Shown piece after piece: positions 5,528 to 6,383 of a stretch of DNA of 6,383 nt; the stretch's first letter is position 1, and each line of letters starts with the position of its first letter. The stretch is from contig JAJTXO010000239.1 in NCBI GenBank assembly GCA_021463315.1, positions 1 through 6,383 on the forward strand, read 5' to 3'. A program made the translations under genes and the position numbers. This DNA comes from Caldilineales bacterium (GTDB lineage Bacteria > Chloroflexota > Anaerolineae > JAAEKA01). The notes beneath the pieces are model-generated. The model was not told the DNA's origin, made no database searches, and saw nothing but the letters and a program-made list of their open reading frames with translations.

Positions 5528-6300
5528 GGATTGAACCAGCGCGCGCCGTCGTCGCCGAGGAGATAGACCCGGCCTTCCAGCTCGACCATGAGACCGTTCT
5601 CGAAGTCCTGGATGGCCAGTGGAACGGCATACTCCTGCTCCACTGCCCAGCCCAAGGGATTGCCGGCGCCGCCCAACTGCTGATGCCAGGTGGCGCCGAA
5701 GCCGCGCACCGGCACGAACAGGCCCGCCGGCGCCTGGAACAGGTTCGGTTCGGGCGCGCCTTCGACTGAAATGTCGGGAAGATTCGACCACTCGCCATCG
5801 CTGTGGAGCACGTAGATGCGGTCGGTGTTCTGGCGCCAGATCATGCGTCCATTCTCGAAACGTTGCGTGGCGCCGCTGGTGTTGATCAAGCGGCTGACCG
5901 GACAGCCAAGCAACGAGCGCTGATCCTGCCATAACCCGGCGAAACGGCTGGCGGGGTCGATGGCGCACGCGGGCAAGGACGGCGCGGCCACGACCGGAAA
6001 CTCATTGGGTGGGTAGGAGCTGGTATCGACCAAACGAGCGACCACCCAACCGATTGTCCCGTCCGGCGCGCGGACTTGCAGCCAGTCGGCGGTTTCATTC
6101 CGCCCCAGAACCTCAAGCGTCTCGCCGGCGGCGAGTTGGCCTAGCTGTGCAAACGCCTGGTTTGGACCGCCGCGCAAGTTAACAGTGTCCTGTACCACGG
6201 CAAACGGCGTTGGGGTTGCAGTGGGCAATGAGGTAGCCGTGGGCCGCGGCGTCGCCGTTGGCGGAGGTGTGGCAGTAGCCGCTGGCGTCGCGGTGGTCAA
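5524..6300 (-). CDS. Exported SH3-domain protein with duplicated aromatic repeat, 5'-truncated
   Basis: From an unconvincing TTG at 6298-6300 the frame gives 258 residues. Residues 3-32 are a Thr-Pro linker (ATPAATATPPPTATPRP). Residues 33-93 are a bacterial SH3 domain (DTVNLRGGPNQAFAQLGQLAAGE; WLQVRAPDGTIGWVVARLV). Two related repeats follow, 120-171 and 201-255, sharing F-x3-W-x2-Q, LG, Q-x-FENG-x-M, a (I/V)Y-x-L segment and DG-x-W; they recall LGFP-like or cell-wall-associated repeats. Such a linker normally follows a membrane anchor or a cytoplasmic domain. None is present here: an in-frame TGA lies three codons upstream, there is no ribosome binding site, and base composition changes abruptly at the same point. 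The true N-terminus is therefore probably lost. If still expressed, the product would lack an export signal. It likely once acted at the cell surface with the 711-residue protein downstream. Confidence 0.75.
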   Translation of the reverse strand: MTTATPAATATPPPTATPRPTATSLPTATPTPFAVVQDTVNLRGGPNQAFAQLGQLAAGETLEVLGRNETADWLQVRAPDGTIGWVVARLVDTSSYPPNEFPVVAAPSLPACAIDPASRFAGLWQDQRSLLGCPVSRLINTSGATQRFENGRMIWRQNTDRIYVLHSDGEWSNLPDISVEGAPEPNLFQAPAGLFVPVRGFGATWHQQLGGAGNPLGWAVEQEYAVPLAIQDFENGLMVELEGRVYLLGDDGARWFNP

Positions 6301-6383
6301 AGACGATCAAAAAAAAGTTATCATAGATCTGCCTACAAGATATGGCAATTTCAAATTGCATTTGTATGAAAATACTTTAGATC
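6301..6383. other. AT-rich edge sequence of unknown origin
   Basis: These 83 bases are about 29% GC by hand count, against clearly GC-rich DNA in the adjoining gene. They hold a run of eight A (6309-6316) and a perfect 7-bp palindrome, GCAATTTCAAATTGC (6345-6359). No gene can be supported: one minus-strand frame runs on into the SH3 gene but in the wrong phase. It may be the end of an inserted element, a foreign upstream region, or an assembly join. Confidence 0.6.

Noticed and set aside
6179..6361. Minus-strand frame beginning MQFEIAISCRQIYDNFF as the missing N-terminus of the SH3 gene
   Set aside because: It is in a different phase. A one-base slip in the T8 run would still meet the TGA at 6307-6309, so a simple frameshift does not restore a fusion.

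Overview
The window looks like chromosomal DNA from a GC-rich bacterium, most likely a Chloroflexi (Chloroflexota) of the Anaerolineae/Caldilineae type. The clues are low-complexity Thr-Pro linkers of the TATPTATP kind, bacterial SH3 domains, and a double zinc ribbon joined to a membrane anchor and a long exported part. No rRNA or taxonomic marker is present, so this is inference. Every gene I accept is on the minus strand, so the window is described from its right end to its left end.

Right part (6383 to 3057): a cell-envelope cluster. An AT-rich 83-base edge abuts a 5'-truncated exported protein with an SH3 domain and two copies of an aromatic/FENG-type repeat. Next come a 55-residue small protein and a 711-residue membrane protein (double zinc ribbon, one TM helix, TPR-like helices, SH3 domain, beta-rich domains). 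A 113-bp MITE-like element with perfect 12-bp terminal inverted repeats and an 8-bp target duplication sits between the first two genes. It landed exactly on the stop codon of the upstream gene. Without it the three genes would be closely spaced.

Middle (3056 to 2790): an intergenic region with a block of ~22-bp repeats resembling the multi-repeat terminus of an IS21-family element, then a good sigma70-type promoter facing left.

Left-centre (2789 to 671): a compact four-gene operon behind that promoter: a lipoprotein, a two-TM protein with a PH-like domain (STM3941-like), a second lipoprotein coupled to it by an ATGA overlap, and a YezG-like immunity protein. The set resembles an immunity or accessory module of a contact-dependent toxin system, but no toxin is visible.

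Left edge (670 to 1): decay. It holds a nonsense-mutated remnant of an IS3-family transposase, a perfect 17-bp inverted repeat, the last 47 codons of an unidentified protein, and the first six codons of a further gene with a good ribosome binding site.
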